From NCBI RefSeq assembly GCF_000023865.1, contig NC_013159.1, forward strand, positions 2,010,001 through 2,074,000: a stretch of 64,000 bases of DNA, given 5' to 3'. Of this stretch, positions 43,754 through 52,821 are shown piece after piece (the first letter of the stretch is position 1; every line of letters starts with the position of its first letter). This DNA is from Saccharomonospora viridis DSM 43017. GTDB taxonomy: Bacteria; Actinomycetota; Actinomycetes; Mycobacteriales; Pseudonocardiaceae. Position numbers and translations under genes: made by a program. The notes under the pieces are model-generated. The model worked only from the letters and a program-made list of their open reading frames with translations. It was not told where the DNA came from and did not search any database.

Positions 43754-44209
43754 ATGACGACACCGCGACGGTCGGCCCTTCGCGCAAGCTGTCTCGGCCT
43801 CGGACTCACCCTCATCGCGGCGTTCCTGCCGCATCTGGACCGTGTCACCACCCATGTGCTGGCCGCGCACATCCACACCAGCTACCCCACCTACACCGAA
43901 GAGCAGGTCGACATCGCCGTCAACGCCTGGCTGATGCTCCTCTCCGTCATCGGCGCACTGGGCGTCCTCGGGTGGATCTGGACGATGTGGACGATCAAAG
44001 CCGACAAACGATGGGCACGCTGGTCAGCGCTTTCGATCTTCGTCATCGCCACGGGCGTTGCCCTGGCCGCCCTGTTGACCAAGGACACCTCCGGGGACGT
44101 CGGCCTGGCTCCCCCACTGGGACTGGTCGGCATCCTGCCGTGTCTGGCCGGACTGTGGGTCGTCGTGGCGCTGTGGCGGAAACCGGCACCGCAACCGCAT
44201 ACCCGATGA
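43754..44209 (+). CDS. Four-helix membrane protein, unknown
   Basis: This 151-residue integral membrane protein has four hydrophobic helices (SCLGLGLTLIAAFLPHL, NAWLMLLSVIGALGVLGWIW, SALSIFVIATGVALAALL and GLVGILPCLAGLWVVVALW), with the loop HIHTSYPTYTEEQVDIAV between the first two. I do not recognise the family. GGAAAGGA lies about ten bases before the ATG. It overlaps the next gene by four bases (ATGA), and the pair is divergent from the TetR regulator. Confidence 0.65.
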   Translation: MTTPRRSALRASCLGLGLTLIAAFLPHLDRVTTHVLAAHIHTSYPTYTEEQVDIAVNAWLMLLSVIGALGVLGWIWTMWTIKADKRWARWSALSIFVIATGVALAALLTKDTSGDVGLAPPLGLVGILPCLAGLWVVVALWRKPAPQPHTR

Positions 44210-44697
44210 CCCCGTTCACCCGACTTGCTTCCGCCGCGCTGGGGGCGATGAAACGCCGACTGTACGGCGGTGGACGGCCGAGGGCGTTCATGCGGATGCT
44301 GAACCGTTGCGACGCGTGGCACTACACCTCGGGCATCCTCGTTCCACGGCATGCCGCGACACTGACGGTGGTGGGTAGACACACAGGGCGCCTGATCTTT
44401 GTGCCGGTGGTGGTCACCGAGTACAACGGGCGGTGTTTCCTGGTCTCGATGCTGGGATCCGAGGCGAACTGGGTGCGCAACATTCGCGCGGCGCACGGCC
44501 ACGCCGTCTTGCACAGGCACGGTCGTCACGTGAACGTCGTGCTCACCGAGATCCCGGTGGAACAGCGAGCCCCGATCCTGCGCCGCTACCTCGACATCGC
44601 CCCCGGCGCACGGCCCCACATTCCCGTCGATCGCCGAGCACCCTTGGCGCGGTTTGCTGCCATCGCCCACCGGTATCCGGTCTTCCGCATCGACTGA
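44206..44697 (+). CDS. Deazaflavin (F420)-dependent nitroreductase family protein
   Basis: The 163-residue protein has the split-beta-barrel Ddn fold: YTSGILVPRHAATLTVVGRHTGRLIFVPVVVTEYNGRCFLVSMLGSEANWVRNIRAAHGHAVL. The segment GSEANWVRNIRA is the family's F420-binding signature. Members reduce quinones, nitroaromatics or unsaturated ketones with F420H2. It is coupled to the upstream membrane-protein gene by an ATGA overlap and both probably answer to the divergent TetR regulator. The membrane partner may supply or receive a lipid-soluble substrate (inference). Confidence 0.83.
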   Translation: MTPFTRLASAALGAMKRRLYGGGRPRAFMRMLNRCDAWHYTSGILVPRHAATLTVVGRHTGRLIFVPVVVTEYNGRCFLVSMLGSEANWVRNIRAAHGHAVLHRHGRHVNVVLTEIPVEQRAPILRRYLDIAPGARPHIPVDRRAPLARFAAIAHRYPVFRID

Positions 44698-44778
44698 CCG
44701 ACACTGTCCAACCTGGATAGTGCTGTGACATGGTTTTCCGCGACGCTGCGCGATGATCGTCGCCGACGGCCGTCAGCG

Positions 44779-45426
44779 TCAGGGGCGCCTTCTGCGGTGC
44801 GTGTCGAGCATGCCCTCCAGGCGTGCGGCGATGATGTCGAAAGCCCGCCGGGCGTCGAGGTTCTCGGTGGTGACCAGTGCGGCCAGCCCGGTGGCCAAGG
44901 CGAGAAGTTCGTACGCGTCGGCGTGAAACTCCGAGGGGTCCCCACCGGCGTCAGCCTGTGAGTACACGCAGTCGCGCAGCAGGCGCATGAGCAAAGAAGC
45001 CAGTTCGCGGTAGTCGCGGGTGAGACGTTCCTTGAGCTCGGGGCGCGTGTGCGCGTACGCCTCGAAGGCTTGGGCGATGCGGACGAGTCGACGCTCGGCG
45101 TCCGTGTCGGGGATGAGCTCGGTCAACACGACGTGGAGCACCCTTGCAGGGGTAGCGGTGTTCCCCTCCTGCAGGAGGCGTTCCCGCACCCGGTCGGCGC
45201 CCTGGTCGTTGATCGCGGCGAACGCTTCGGCGAGCAAGGCGTCCTTGGTGGGGAAGTAGTGCTGGACCCGACCGAGGGACACTCCCGCGGTGTCCGCAAC
45301 GCGGCGGATGCTGACCTGGTCGGTGCCTTCGGTGTCGACGATCGTGAAGACCGCCTCGAGTATGTCGCGACGTCGTTGTTCGTGCGCGACACCGGGGCCA
45401 CGAACCCCGCTACCGTTTCGCCTCAT
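44779..45426 (-). CDS. TetR family regulator
   Basis: The 215-residue protein has a TetR HTH (RRRDILEAVFTIVDTEGTDQVSIRRVADTAGVSLGRVQHYFPTKDALLAEAF) and a helical ligand domain. GAAAGG precedes ATG 45426. It is divergent from a small membrane-protein gene 98 bases away; GTATTG-type inverted repeats in the gap are likely operator sites. Confidence 0.85.
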   Translation of the reverse strand: MRRNGSGVRGPGVAHEQRRRDILEAVFTIVDTEGTDQVSIRRVADTAGVSLGRVQHYFPTKDALLAEAFAAINDQGADRVRERLLQEGNTATPARVLHVVLTELIPDTDAERRLVRIAQAFEAYAHTRPELKERLTRDYRELASLLMRLLRDCVYSQADAGGDPSEFHADAYELLALATGLAALVTTENLDARRAFDIIAARLEGMLDTHRRRRP

Positions 45427-45447
45427 CGCTACCTTTCCAAGTCTTTC

Positions 45448-45505
45448 GTATTGATTTGATGGTCGCACCTCTGTAACATCCGAGCATATCAATACAAACG
45501 TATTG
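45448..45505. promoter_or_regulatory. GTATTG inverted repeats between tetR and membrane protein
   Basis: CAATAC-AAAC-GTATTG at 45490-45505 is a perfect 6-4-6 inverted repeat. A third half-site, GTATTGAT at 45448-45455, is the inverse of ATCAATAC at 45488-45495. The cluster is AT-rich against its surroundings and lies before the divergent starts, so it is a likely TetR operator region. Confidence 0.6.
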
Positions 45506-45524
45506 CTCAGATGGGGAGAATGCC

Positions 45525-45740
45525 GTGACAGGTGTCGTCGTGGTCCTCGGCCTGGCCCTGTTGGTCCAAGGGGGAGGCGGACTGATCAACAACATCTTTT
45601 CCGACTCGGACAGCTGGTTCGTGCTCAACTACCTCGACCTGCCCGAAGCACTGCGGATAGCAGGACATGCGTTGATGCTGCTGATCGGCCTGTTCCTCGT
45701 GGTCCGCAGCAAGGGGTGGCGGTGGCTTCTTGAAGACTGA
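45525..45740 (+). CDS. Small two-helix membrane protein
   Basis: The 71-residue protein has two hydrophobic helices (VVVVLGLALLVQGGGGLINNIF and ALRIAGHALMLLIGLFLVV), separated by an acidic loop with DSDSWFVLNYLDLP, and a short basic end. I do not recognise it. The GTG start has GGGGAG eight bases upstream. Its position opposite a TetR gene with operators suggests an inducible membrane stress or efflux accessory protein. Confidence 0.6.
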   Translation: MTGVVVVLGLALLVQGGGGLINNIFSDSDSWFVLNYLDLPEALRIAGHALMLLIGLFLVVRSKGWRWLLED

Positions 45741-46118
45741 CCGCGAACGTGCGGACCCGCGGCCTTCCACGCCGCCGAGGACCGGTATCGACCGCTTCGG
45801 AGTCCAGAGTGGCCGGCTCGAGATCGGAGTAGAGGTCCCCGCGCGTCCGGAAGAAGATGTCCGCGGATGAACAATCACCATGAATCGTGCGGTACCACTT
45901 CGTCGATCACGGCCCCGCGCCGATGGCCGCGCCAATCGCGGCGGAAGTACGGCGGGCGACGTCGAGCAAGCTTGCTGATTCAGGGGTTCCACGCTGTCCA
46001 CGTTGTCGGTAAGCCCATCGGTTGTCGGTGCGTCGGTCAGGCAAGACCGACGCACCGACAACAAGGCAGGACTGCTCGCCGCCACCATGTCCGCCGGCCG
46101 TGGCTGTGACACCGCTGG
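45741..46118. other. Gene-free stretch with a strong hairpin
   Basis: No gene is supported. The stretch contains the 18-bp hairpin at 46021-46062 and a direct repeat of CGGTTGTCGGT-like sequence next to it. Confidence 0.45.
46021..46062. terminator. 18-bp perfect hairpin
   Basis: GTTGTCGGTGCGTCGGTC (46021-46038) pairs with GACCGACGCACCGACAAC (46045-46062) without a mismatch around a six-base loop. It lies 57 bases beyond the end of the minus-strand VOC gene, whose terminator it probably is, and about 280 bases after the small membrane gene. Confidence 0.7.
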
Positions 46119-46574
46119 TCACTGCGCGGCGCAGAACTCGTTTCCTTCCGGATCACGCATGACCCACCAGTGTCCGGCCGGACCCTTGTCGAACTCCCGG
46201 ATCCGGGTCGCGCCAAGGGACTCCAACCGCTCCACGAGCGCAGCAAGACCCTCCGCTCCCGCGTGCACGTCGATGTGCAGCCGGTTCTTGACCGTCTTGG
46301 GCTCCGGCACGTCCTGAAACAACACCCTGCGCCCTTGGCCGACACCGGTGTCCCGGTCGAACGGATCGTCCGGATGTCGAATGGCCGCGAAGCCACGGAA
46401 AGTCCGGCGCCCGCGGTGCTCGGTGACGACACTGTCGTCGAGCTGTCCGGCGGCCAGCAGGCGGTCGATCAACGTACTCTGGTCTTCCACCTCGTAGCCG
46501 AGCGCGGCGGCCCAGAAATCAGCGAGCGTCGGCGCGTCCGAGGTGTCGATCACGAGCTTCCAGTGCAATGCCAT
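46119..46574 (-). CDS. VOC family protein
   Basis: This 151-residue VOC-fold protein opens with ALHWKLVIDTSDAPTLADFWAAALGYEV and closes with GHWWVMRDPEGNEFCAAQ, with NRLHIDVHAGAEGLAALVERLESLGATRI in the second module. It is of the common actinobacterial glyoxalase-like type; the substrate is unknown. The ATG at 46574 gives the normal family N-terminus but no clear ribosome site; ten further in-frame codons upstream are possible. Confidence 0.78.
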   Translation of the reverse strand: MALHWKLVIDTSDAPTLADFWAAALGYEVEDQSTLIDRLLAAGQLDDSVVTEHRGRRTFRGFAAIRHPDDPFDRDTGVGQGRRVLFQDVPEPKTVKNRLHIDVHAGAEGLAALVERLESLGATRIREFDKGPAGHWWVMRDPEGNEFCAAQ

Positions 46575-46867
46575 GCACGCAGTGATACCCACCGACACCG
46601 ACATCTGGACGTGTGAAGGACTGAAAGGCGGAAATACGTCGACGTCGGCAGCGCTGTCTGGGTAACAGCCGTTGACGTCTCGTGCGCGGAGCAGCTCCGA
46701 GGACGCCATCGCACCCAGCCATCCGTCTTCGAGCAAAGAGGCGGTGGTCTGGCGCACCACAGTGCCGACCTGCTGGAGAGGAGCTCCGGACCGGCGGCTT
46801 ACTTGATCCTCCGGCCGGGAACGCTTGGTAGCAGTTGCTTCACTGCGCACCAGTCGTCCACCCGGAT

Positions 46868-48001
46868 TCAGAAGGTGGGCAGACTCATCACCGTGCGATC
46901 CGGTTGATCCAGCCACAACGTGTGCGCGCCGTTCGACGACACGGTCAACCCGAAACGGGTGGGCTCAGGACGGCCGAGGTCGTCCCACCACGCGGCGAGA
47001 TCCAACAGGTTCCGCCACAGATCACCAGGTCCCCCGTGCACGACGGTCGCCTGCCCACCGGGCTCGGGACAGGCGCGCGCCCAGGCACCCGTGGCGGGAT
47101 TGCTCAACGAGTAGAGATCACCGTCGTCGCTGTGCACGATGACCCGGCGCACATGGGGGTAGACGATGGCATGCAAGCACTGCAGGGACCTTTCCTCAAG
47201 AAAGGGTGGAAGAGGAGCCTGATGGGTGGTGCCGTCGCGATCGGCGGCCGCGATGATGTCCTGCACGGTCGGCGCGATCTCGCTGAGGTCGGCGCGACGG
47301 AACATGAAAGCGGCGTAGTCGGTGAACCGACCACAGGCACTGTGATCGGTTGTGACGGTGAGCCTGGCCAAGGTGAAGCCCAGATTGACCAGGATGATCC
47401 CGCTGGGGCGGACCTGGGTCAGCCATGCTTCGGGAACACGCGGCAGGCCGCAGGTGGCGATGATCCTGTCGTAGTGGGTCGTCGCGGGGACACCGAGCGC
47501 ACCGTCACCGACGACCAGCCGGGGCCGATACCCGAGTCCGGCCAGTCGTGTCCGTGCCCGCTCGACGAGACACGGGTCGATGTCGACGCTGGTGACAGCA
47601 TGATCGCCGAGCACATGACACAGCAACGCGGCGTTGTAACCGGTGCCGGTCCCGATCTCCAACACCCGATGTCCGGGGTAGACATCGAGTCGTTCCAGCA
47701 TCAACGCCATCAGCGACGGTGTGGTGGAGCTGGACGTGGCAGTCCCACCGGAATCGAGCTGGGTCACCAATGCGACATCGCTGTAGACGGCGGCCAGCGC
47801 ACCAGCACGATCCATGGTCAGATCATGGTGAGTGCACCGGCCGGCCGTCGGGTCATGCACGGTGAACCGATCGACGAATTCCTCCCGCGGTATGGCAAGG
47901 AACGCCTCACGCCACCGTGGTTCGTGCAGGAAACCGTCCTCCACCAAGTGGTCGACCAACCGGGCACGTAGCTGGGCACTGTCTGCGCTCGTCGTGGTCA
48001 C
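46868..48001 (-). CDS. Protein-L-isoaspartate O-methyltransferase-like protein
   Basis: The 377-residue protein has the PCMT SAM-binding core (LDVYPGHRVLEIGTGTGYNAALLCHVLGDHAVTSVDID), the pre-core region with SSSTTPSLMALMLERL, and a 150-residue C-terminal extension ending LGRPEPTRFGLTVSSNGAHTLWLDQPD. This longer form is common in actinobacteria; some relatives methylate Asp in ribosomally made peptides, but no precursor peptide or ATP-grasp gene is adjacent, so a repair or regulatory role is equally likely. The start is GTG at 48001. Confidence 0.82.
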   Translation of the reverse strand: MTTTSADSAQLRARLVDHLVEDGFLHEPRWREAFLAIPREEFVDRFTVHDPTAGRCTHHDLTMDRAGALAAVYSDVALVTQLDSGGTATSSSTTPSLMALMLERLDVYPGHRVLEIGTGTGYNAALLCHVLGDHAVTSVDIDPCLVERARTRLAGLGYRPRLVVGDGALGVPATTHYDRIIATCGLPRVPEAWLTQVRPSGIILVNLGFTLARLTVTTDHSACGRFTDYAAFMFRRADLSEIAPTVQDIIAAADRDGTTHQAPLPPFLEERSLQCLHAIVYPHVRRVIVHSDDGDLYSLSNPATGAWARACPEPGGQATVVHGGPGDLWRNLLDLAAWWDDLGRPEPTRFGLTVSSNGAHTLWLDQPDRTVMSLPTF

Positions 48002-48495
48002 GTGCGGGCTCCGTTCGATGAAAACACTGCGTCGATGTCGTCGGCGTTGCTGGGAAAGCCATGCCCGCTGGACGTCGACGTCGGTTTTTCAACCTAGGTT
48101 CGCCGGGCTGTGTCGACGTCGAGGATGAGTCGCAAGCGATAAGAATCGGCGTGAACGAATCCAAAAGTGCGCACTGACCAGAAGCGACTTCTCACGGAGG
48201 GGTGATACTCGACGAGAGCGCTGCAGTCGCTGCGAGCGTCATCGACGCCCGGGTGGCAGAGCCAAACCGATGCGTATCGCGAACAGTCTCACACAGTCCG
48301 CACACCGGCCATTGCGAGCACGTGATCTCGACATGTCATCGGCGCAGCACGGGAGGGCCTGGCTGGGTAGGCCATCGGTGACGGACGTTGAACGGCATGA
48401 CGACCGTGGACCGCAGTGTTGTCACACCGTCATGAAGCACGAAGAGACGCGCTGTCGACCTCGCTTCGCGGGGATGTCCTGTCGTCGGTGCCCTG
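48002..48495. other. Gene-free stretch
   Basis: No gene is supported. GACGTCGAC (48071-48079) and GTCGACGTC (48112-48120) are inverted arms flanking the palindrome AACCTAGGTT (48091-48100), upstream of the methyltransferase start; this may be its regulatory region. Confidence 0.4.
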
Positions 48496-48894
48496 TCAGG
48501 TGTGCGACTCGGTGAGAAACGGTCGAACCTCGATCCATTCGTGGATCGGTTCGCCTCCCGCACCGGGAGCGGCGGAGAGCTCACCGGCCAGTTCAGCGGC
48601 ACGGTCCCAGGAGTCCACGTCGACGATCATCCATCCGGCGATGAGGTCCTTGTCCTCGGAGAACGGGCCATCGGTCACCGGCGGATGTCCCTCGCCGTCG
48701 TAGCGCACGAACGCGCCTTCAGGCGCCAAGGCCTGAGACTCGACGAACTCGCCCGTCTCTTTCAGTCGGGATGCGAAGTCGCGCATGAACTTCATATGCT
48801 CGTCGACCTCTTCCGAGGTCCATCGACCCATCGGCACCCAGTCACCGATAGGGGCCGGCCCGCCTCGATAGTGCTTCAACAGTAAGTACTTCAT
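48496..48894 (-). CDS. YciI-like (YCII/DGPF) protein
   Basis: The 132-residue YCII-related protein starts MKYLLLKHYRGGPAPIGDW and carries the DGPF signature in HPPVTDGPFSEDKDLIAGWMIVDVDSWDRAAELA, then IHEWIEVRPF near the end. The fold is a dimeric ferredoxin-like barrel; DGPF proteins often travel with extracytoplasmic sigma factors, but none is present here. GGAGGAAGAGG lies upstream of the ATG. Function is unknown. Confidence 0.83.
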   Translation of the reverse strand: MKYLLLKHYRGGPAPIGDWVPMGRWTSEEVDEHMKFMRDFASRLKETGEFVESQALAPEGAFVRYDGEGHPPVTDGPFSEDKDLIAGWMIVDVDSWDRAAELAGELSAAPGAGGEPIHEWIEVRPFLTESHT

Positions 48895-50144
48895 GGTGCC
48901 TCTTCCTCCCGCACGTCACGGGTGCCCGTCCAATGCCGTGTCCTCGGTGGTCGAAGTCAGGTGGTGCTCCACGGCCGTCACTTCACTGAATGCCCACACC
49001 GTGCCGCGAGAGAACATCGCCCATGGTCGGCTTCGACAGGGTTGAAGAAGATGCCCTCACCCGGTGAGGGGAGAGGCCGGGCGAGAAAGCCCATCGTCGA
49101 TGCGGCGTGTGAACCGACACGGCGATACTGCAGTCACGCCGCCGTGCGGATGCTCCCACCTCGCGATATCGATGGGCAGGACCGGGAACCGGGTGATACC
49201 GCAGCGTGGAAATCCGAAACACGGTGGCCCCGGCCGCGAGTGGACCCGCCCCGCCGTTTCGGCGAACCACGGCATCGGGCGTCCGTAGCCCCCTTTGTCG
49301 GAGCGCGCTCGCGCGAAGTGCTATGCGACAAGCTCTCAAGCCGGACCTCAAACCATCATTTCAGGCGTCCCGACCATCGACTTAATTTCGTCACGGTGAC
49401 GGAAGAAAAGCCCGGTCCTTGAGGCCACACTCGTCCTAAATTCGGACAAAACCACCAAAAATCGAGGCGCAGGATCGGCCCCGCCCCGCTGCCGGTAGGG
49501 CCACCGACCCCTCGTCGTCCCCAGCTGTCGACAGCTTCTGCATGCCCGCGACAACAGCGCACAGTCTGCCGAAGCGGATGCATCGTGCGCCTCCGATCGC
49601 AGTGGCCGCCCCGGAGCCTTCGAGCCCCGATAGTCGCGGCCCGCCCCGGCCCCTTCGTGTACGCCGACAGGGGGCACTTCCTCTCGCGCCCTCGGCACCC
49701 ACCCGTGTGAGGCAGCCTCGTTTCGCGTGTCGGCGCGCAAAGGGGTGCCGATTACAGATGGCACATAACATCCATTGTGTGCCATCTAGTTTCACGGTAT
49801 CGCGTATCGATAAACTATTTCGCGTATCGCGTTCGCGAAATTAAACCCGCAGGTAAGCCTGGAAAAGAAGAGACTTCCCTGCCCGAACCGCAGGGGACGA
49901 CGAACCGCATCACCGTGCGACGACGCACGTGTGTGGAGCCGGCCGAGTTGAGCGCGCCCGCTCGCGGTACGCGACGGAGTCCTGGCTGTGCGACCGACCG
50001 ATGTCCTGTCGGCCCGCCTGCCGAGGTGATGCGCTCCTCAACGCGGGGATGTCACCTCGACCGGCACCCTCGGGCGGCGTCGAGGTGGAGAAGTTGCGCC
50101 CAATCCCGGCCGGGATGGTCGGGGCATGCACCGGCGGTGGCGCG
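48895..50144. other. 1.25-kb gene-free region
   Basis: No gene is recognisable on either strand. The only structure is the AT-richer cluster of repeats at 49756-49840 and a small hairpin CCTCACC/GGTGAGG near 49060. It may be the footprint of deleted DNA. Confidence 0.45.
49756..49840. repeat. Cluster of inverted and direct repeats
   Basis: AGATGGCACA (49756-49765) and TGTGCCATCT (49778-49787) form a perfect 10-bp inverted pair. TCGCGTATCG then occurs at 49800-49809 and 49820-49829, 20 bases apart. TTTCGCG (49818-49824) and CGCGAAA (49834-49840) form another inverted pair. The block is AT-richer than its surroundings and no gene adjoins it closely. Confidence 0.6.
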
Positions 50145-50816
50145 TCACCGGTTGCGTTTTTGATCGTTGTCCGTGTCAGCTGCGCCTCGGCCGACCAGAG
50201 CGAAGCAGGTGGCGACGACCGCGGTGCCGCTCGCCGCGAGGGCGAGCACCAGGCTCAGTGACACGAACAACAACAGCGCCCCGACACCGGCTCCCGCCAA
50301 CATGGCGGCGATGGACCCGAGCCGCCGATGCGGACGCGCCATGGGACCCCGGGCGATCTGACTGTCGGTCACGACACCGGCGAGGGAAAGTGTGAGCACA
50401 GTGGTGGTCAGGTCATGGACACCGAGGTGATGCACCGTGCCGTTCTGGATTCCCAAAGCCACGGCCAGCACCGCCACCAGGGCGATGACGAAAGCCTCGA
50501 TACCGAACGCCGTGGGCAACCACCGCCGCGGGGCCCGGTCGAACCGGTTCGCCACCCGCCCGGCGATCAGTGCTCCCACGACGAACCCACCCAACGCCAC
50601 CAGAGGCGTGGTCGGTTCGACATGCGCGTCGGGGTGAAGGCTGAGACCGAGGAACGTGATGTTGCCGGTCATGTTCGCGACGAACACCTGCCCGAGTTCC
50701 AGGAAACTCACGGCGTCCACGAGTCCGGTGACGAAAGTCAGCAACAACAGCAAACCGACGGTCCACCGACGACTCACGGAACTTTTCGTCTCGGCGACCG
50801 TCATATCGAGCAGCAT
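50145..50816 (-). CDS. DUF1275 (YoaK-like) membrane protein
   Basis: The 223-residue integral membrane protein has about six helices and the DUF1275 signature TGLVDAVSFLELGQVFVANMTGNITFLGL near its N-terminus, followed by GGFVVGALIAGRVANRF. The family is widespread and uncharacterised, sometimes called YoaK. The start is uncertain: ATG 50816 and ATG 50804 are both possible and neither has a good ribosome site. Confidence 0.8.
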   Translation of the reverse strand: MLLDMTVAETKSSVSRRWTVGLLLLLTFVTGLVDAVSFLELGQVFVANMTGNITFLGLSLHPDAHVEPTTPLVALGGFVVGALIAGRVANRFDRAPRRWLPTAFGIEAFVIALVAVLAVALGIQNGTVHHLGVHDLTTTVLTLSLAGVVTDSQIARGPMARPHRRLGSIAAMLAGAGVGALLLFVSLSLVLALAASGTAVVATCFALVGRGAADTDNDQKRNR

Positions 50817-51179
50817 GGCCGTGCCGGAGCTGTCCCGGTGCTCGAATCACCCCACGGGGGACCCCGATCAGGACCGCATCGACGCAGGTCGTGTGGTGAG
50901 CAAGTCCGCGAGTTTGGGTGGACACGACCCGTGACGGCCGAGCAACGACGCCAGCCCCCGCAGCGGTGACCTCTGCAACGGAAGAACTGTCCCGCACACC
51001 GGTTCCACCAGCGATTTGCACCGCTTCCGTGGCGCTCGAACGTAGGAGGGTGAGACGGAAACGACTGCATCGGGCGTTCCACCGCGCCCGTCACGGGTGG
51101 GGATGGGGAGCGCGATACGCGACGGCCGCCCTGATCCGAAAACTGCGTTCCACGGCATCCCGTGACGGCTGGCAGCCGG
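50817..51179. other. Gene-free stretch
   Basis: Nothing intact is seen. It may include the lost N-terminal part of the decayed gene that follows. Confidence 0.35.
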
Positions 51180-52110
51180 AGCCCGCGAGATGCTGCTGGA
51201 CGTCATGCTGTGAGCACATGACGAACGGGCTCGCGCCCAAGCTCGAACAGCGATCGACACGGCCTGGACGAACACGGGATCGGTGCGAGACGAACTCTGG
51301 CACGCCGCCTGGCGGCTCCTGGACCAGGCGGGTCTCAGTGGGAGATGGAGGCGGTAGGACGACAAGATCGAGGCGGTGCTGCGGTTCCTACTGGAACCCG
51401 ACCCCAGCCCCCGCCACGTGCCGCGGATACGGCTGCTGACCTGCCTACCACTCGAGCCCTCCTCCACGTCGGAGAGCGGTCCCGAGCCCAAACCCGCAGC
51501 ACTCATTGAGATCGCGACTGGGGACAAGCCGTGCGCGAGGCTCTCTTCGACCTGCTGTGTACCACCGATACTCACCGAACTCACCCAGGCCCTACAGAGG
51601 AGCTTCAGAGGAACCTGGGAACACGGTGTCCCTGAGATCGCCGATTACGCTCTGTGGGACGACAACGGCGAACCCCGGCCACTGTTGCGGACACCTCACC
51701 CATCTCGCCCACATGCGCTGCCCCACGAAACAACCCAGCACTCCGGTTGTTCGTCCGACTGGACCCGCTGACCACCCGACCCCGCAACGTCGCCATGGCA
51801 TGCGGGGACGGCCACAACATTCGGCACACCCCGCGCGTTCGGTGTTGGTGGCGTACCAGCTGGGCGGGCTGATGGAGTTCGCTAGGCTGCCCGAGAACGA
51901 GCTCGACATCGATGCCGTCCTCACCGGGCACGGGGAAACCGCCCCGCTCGACGCGGTCGCGCTGTCGATACACCGGCTCGACGCCGCGGTCATGCTGTCC
52001 ATGGTGTTCAACTCCGAAGCACCCGACGAGGAGGCCGGTGTCGCCACCGTCGACCGGCTCCATGAGCTGCGTGAGCGTCTGCTGTGGGAGTGGGACCGAT
52101 GGCCAGGCAT
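51180..52110 (+). pseudogene. Decayed gene of unknown function
   Basis: One frame reads AREMLLDVML, a TGA at 51211, AHDERARAQARTAIDTAWTN and DELWHAAWRLLDQAGLSG, a TAG near 51358, then DDKIEAVLRFLLEPDPSPRHVPRIRLL. Coding-like sequence then passes to another frame (NPALRLFVRLDPLTTRPRNV) and a third (VLVAYQLGGLMEFARLPENELDIDAVLTGHGE, up to LRERLLWEWDRW). Two stops and at least two frameshifts mean it is dead. I do not recognise the family; the helical, Leu/Arg-rich pattern is that of a cytoplasmic actinomycete protein. Confidence 0.5.
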
Positions 52111-52203
52111 GCGACGCCCGTCTTGCCGAACGACAGCGACTCCTCTCACCGAGGAGAATGACCGGAGCGTCCACTCCAACCTGATACCGAGACTGGGGCG
52201 TCG

Positions 52204-52821
52204 GTGCTGAATTCGGTGCTCGCGTTCGCGGGATTGTGCGTGGTGCTCGCGGTCACGCCAGGGCCAGACACCTTCATCGTGCTCCGGCTCGCCGTTCGCT
52301 CAGGTTCGGGTGCAGGCATCGCCGCGGCCGGAGGCGCTGCCGCCGGTTCGCTGCTCTGGGCCGTTGCGGCAGGTGTCGGTCTTGCGGCTTTTCTGGCGAA
52401 CTGGGGTCTCGGGTACACGGTGGTCCGAGCTCTCGGTGCGCTTTACCTGGTCTACCTGGGAGTTCAGGCGCTTCGGGCTCAGGAAACGACCGAGGCGAGC
52501 ACGGCAGGTGTGTCCGAGCGTGTGCGCTGGTGGCGAGCCGGTGGGATGGGGTTGTTGTCCGCGGTCCTCAACCCGAAGATCGGGCTGTTCTTCTTGGCGG
52601 TCGTACCCCAGTTCGTGCCTCGTGAGGCGAACGTCGTCGAGATGACGTTTCTGCTGGGGTGCGTCGACGCGGGCGTGGCGTTCGCCTGGTTGACTCTCGT
52701 CTCGCTCGGCGCGGCGAGGATGATGCGTTGGTTGAACCGGCCGAAAGTCGGCGCGACCCTTGAGCGCACAACCGGCGTCGTGTTGATCGGTCTTGGCGTC
52801 GTTACGCTCACAACCGGTTGA
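52204..52821 (+). CDS. LysE family translocator
   Basis: This 205-residue exporter has six hydrophobic segments and the LysE/RhtB N-terminal signature LCVVLAVTPGPDTFIVLRLAVRSGSGAGIAAAGGAAAGSLLWAVAAGVGLAAFL, with the later motif GMGLLSAVLNPKIGLFFLAVVPQFV. The family exports amino acids such as lysine, threonine or homoserine. It starts with GTG; no regulator is adjacent. Confidence 0.87.
   Translation: MLNSVLAFAGLCVVLAVTPGPDTFIVLRLAVRSGSGAGIAAAGGAAAGSLLWAVAAGVGLAAFLANWGLGYTVVRALGALYLVYLGVQALRAQETTEASTAGVSERVRWWRAGGMGLLSAVLNPKIGLFFLAVVPQFVPREANVVEMTFLLGCVDAGVAFAWLTLVSLGAARMMRWLNRPKVGATLERTTGVVLIGLGVVTLTTG

Noticed and set aside
48922-49785. Open frames of 100-170 codons on both strands
   Set aside because: They overlap each other, lack ribosome sites and show no protein family or consistent codon bias.
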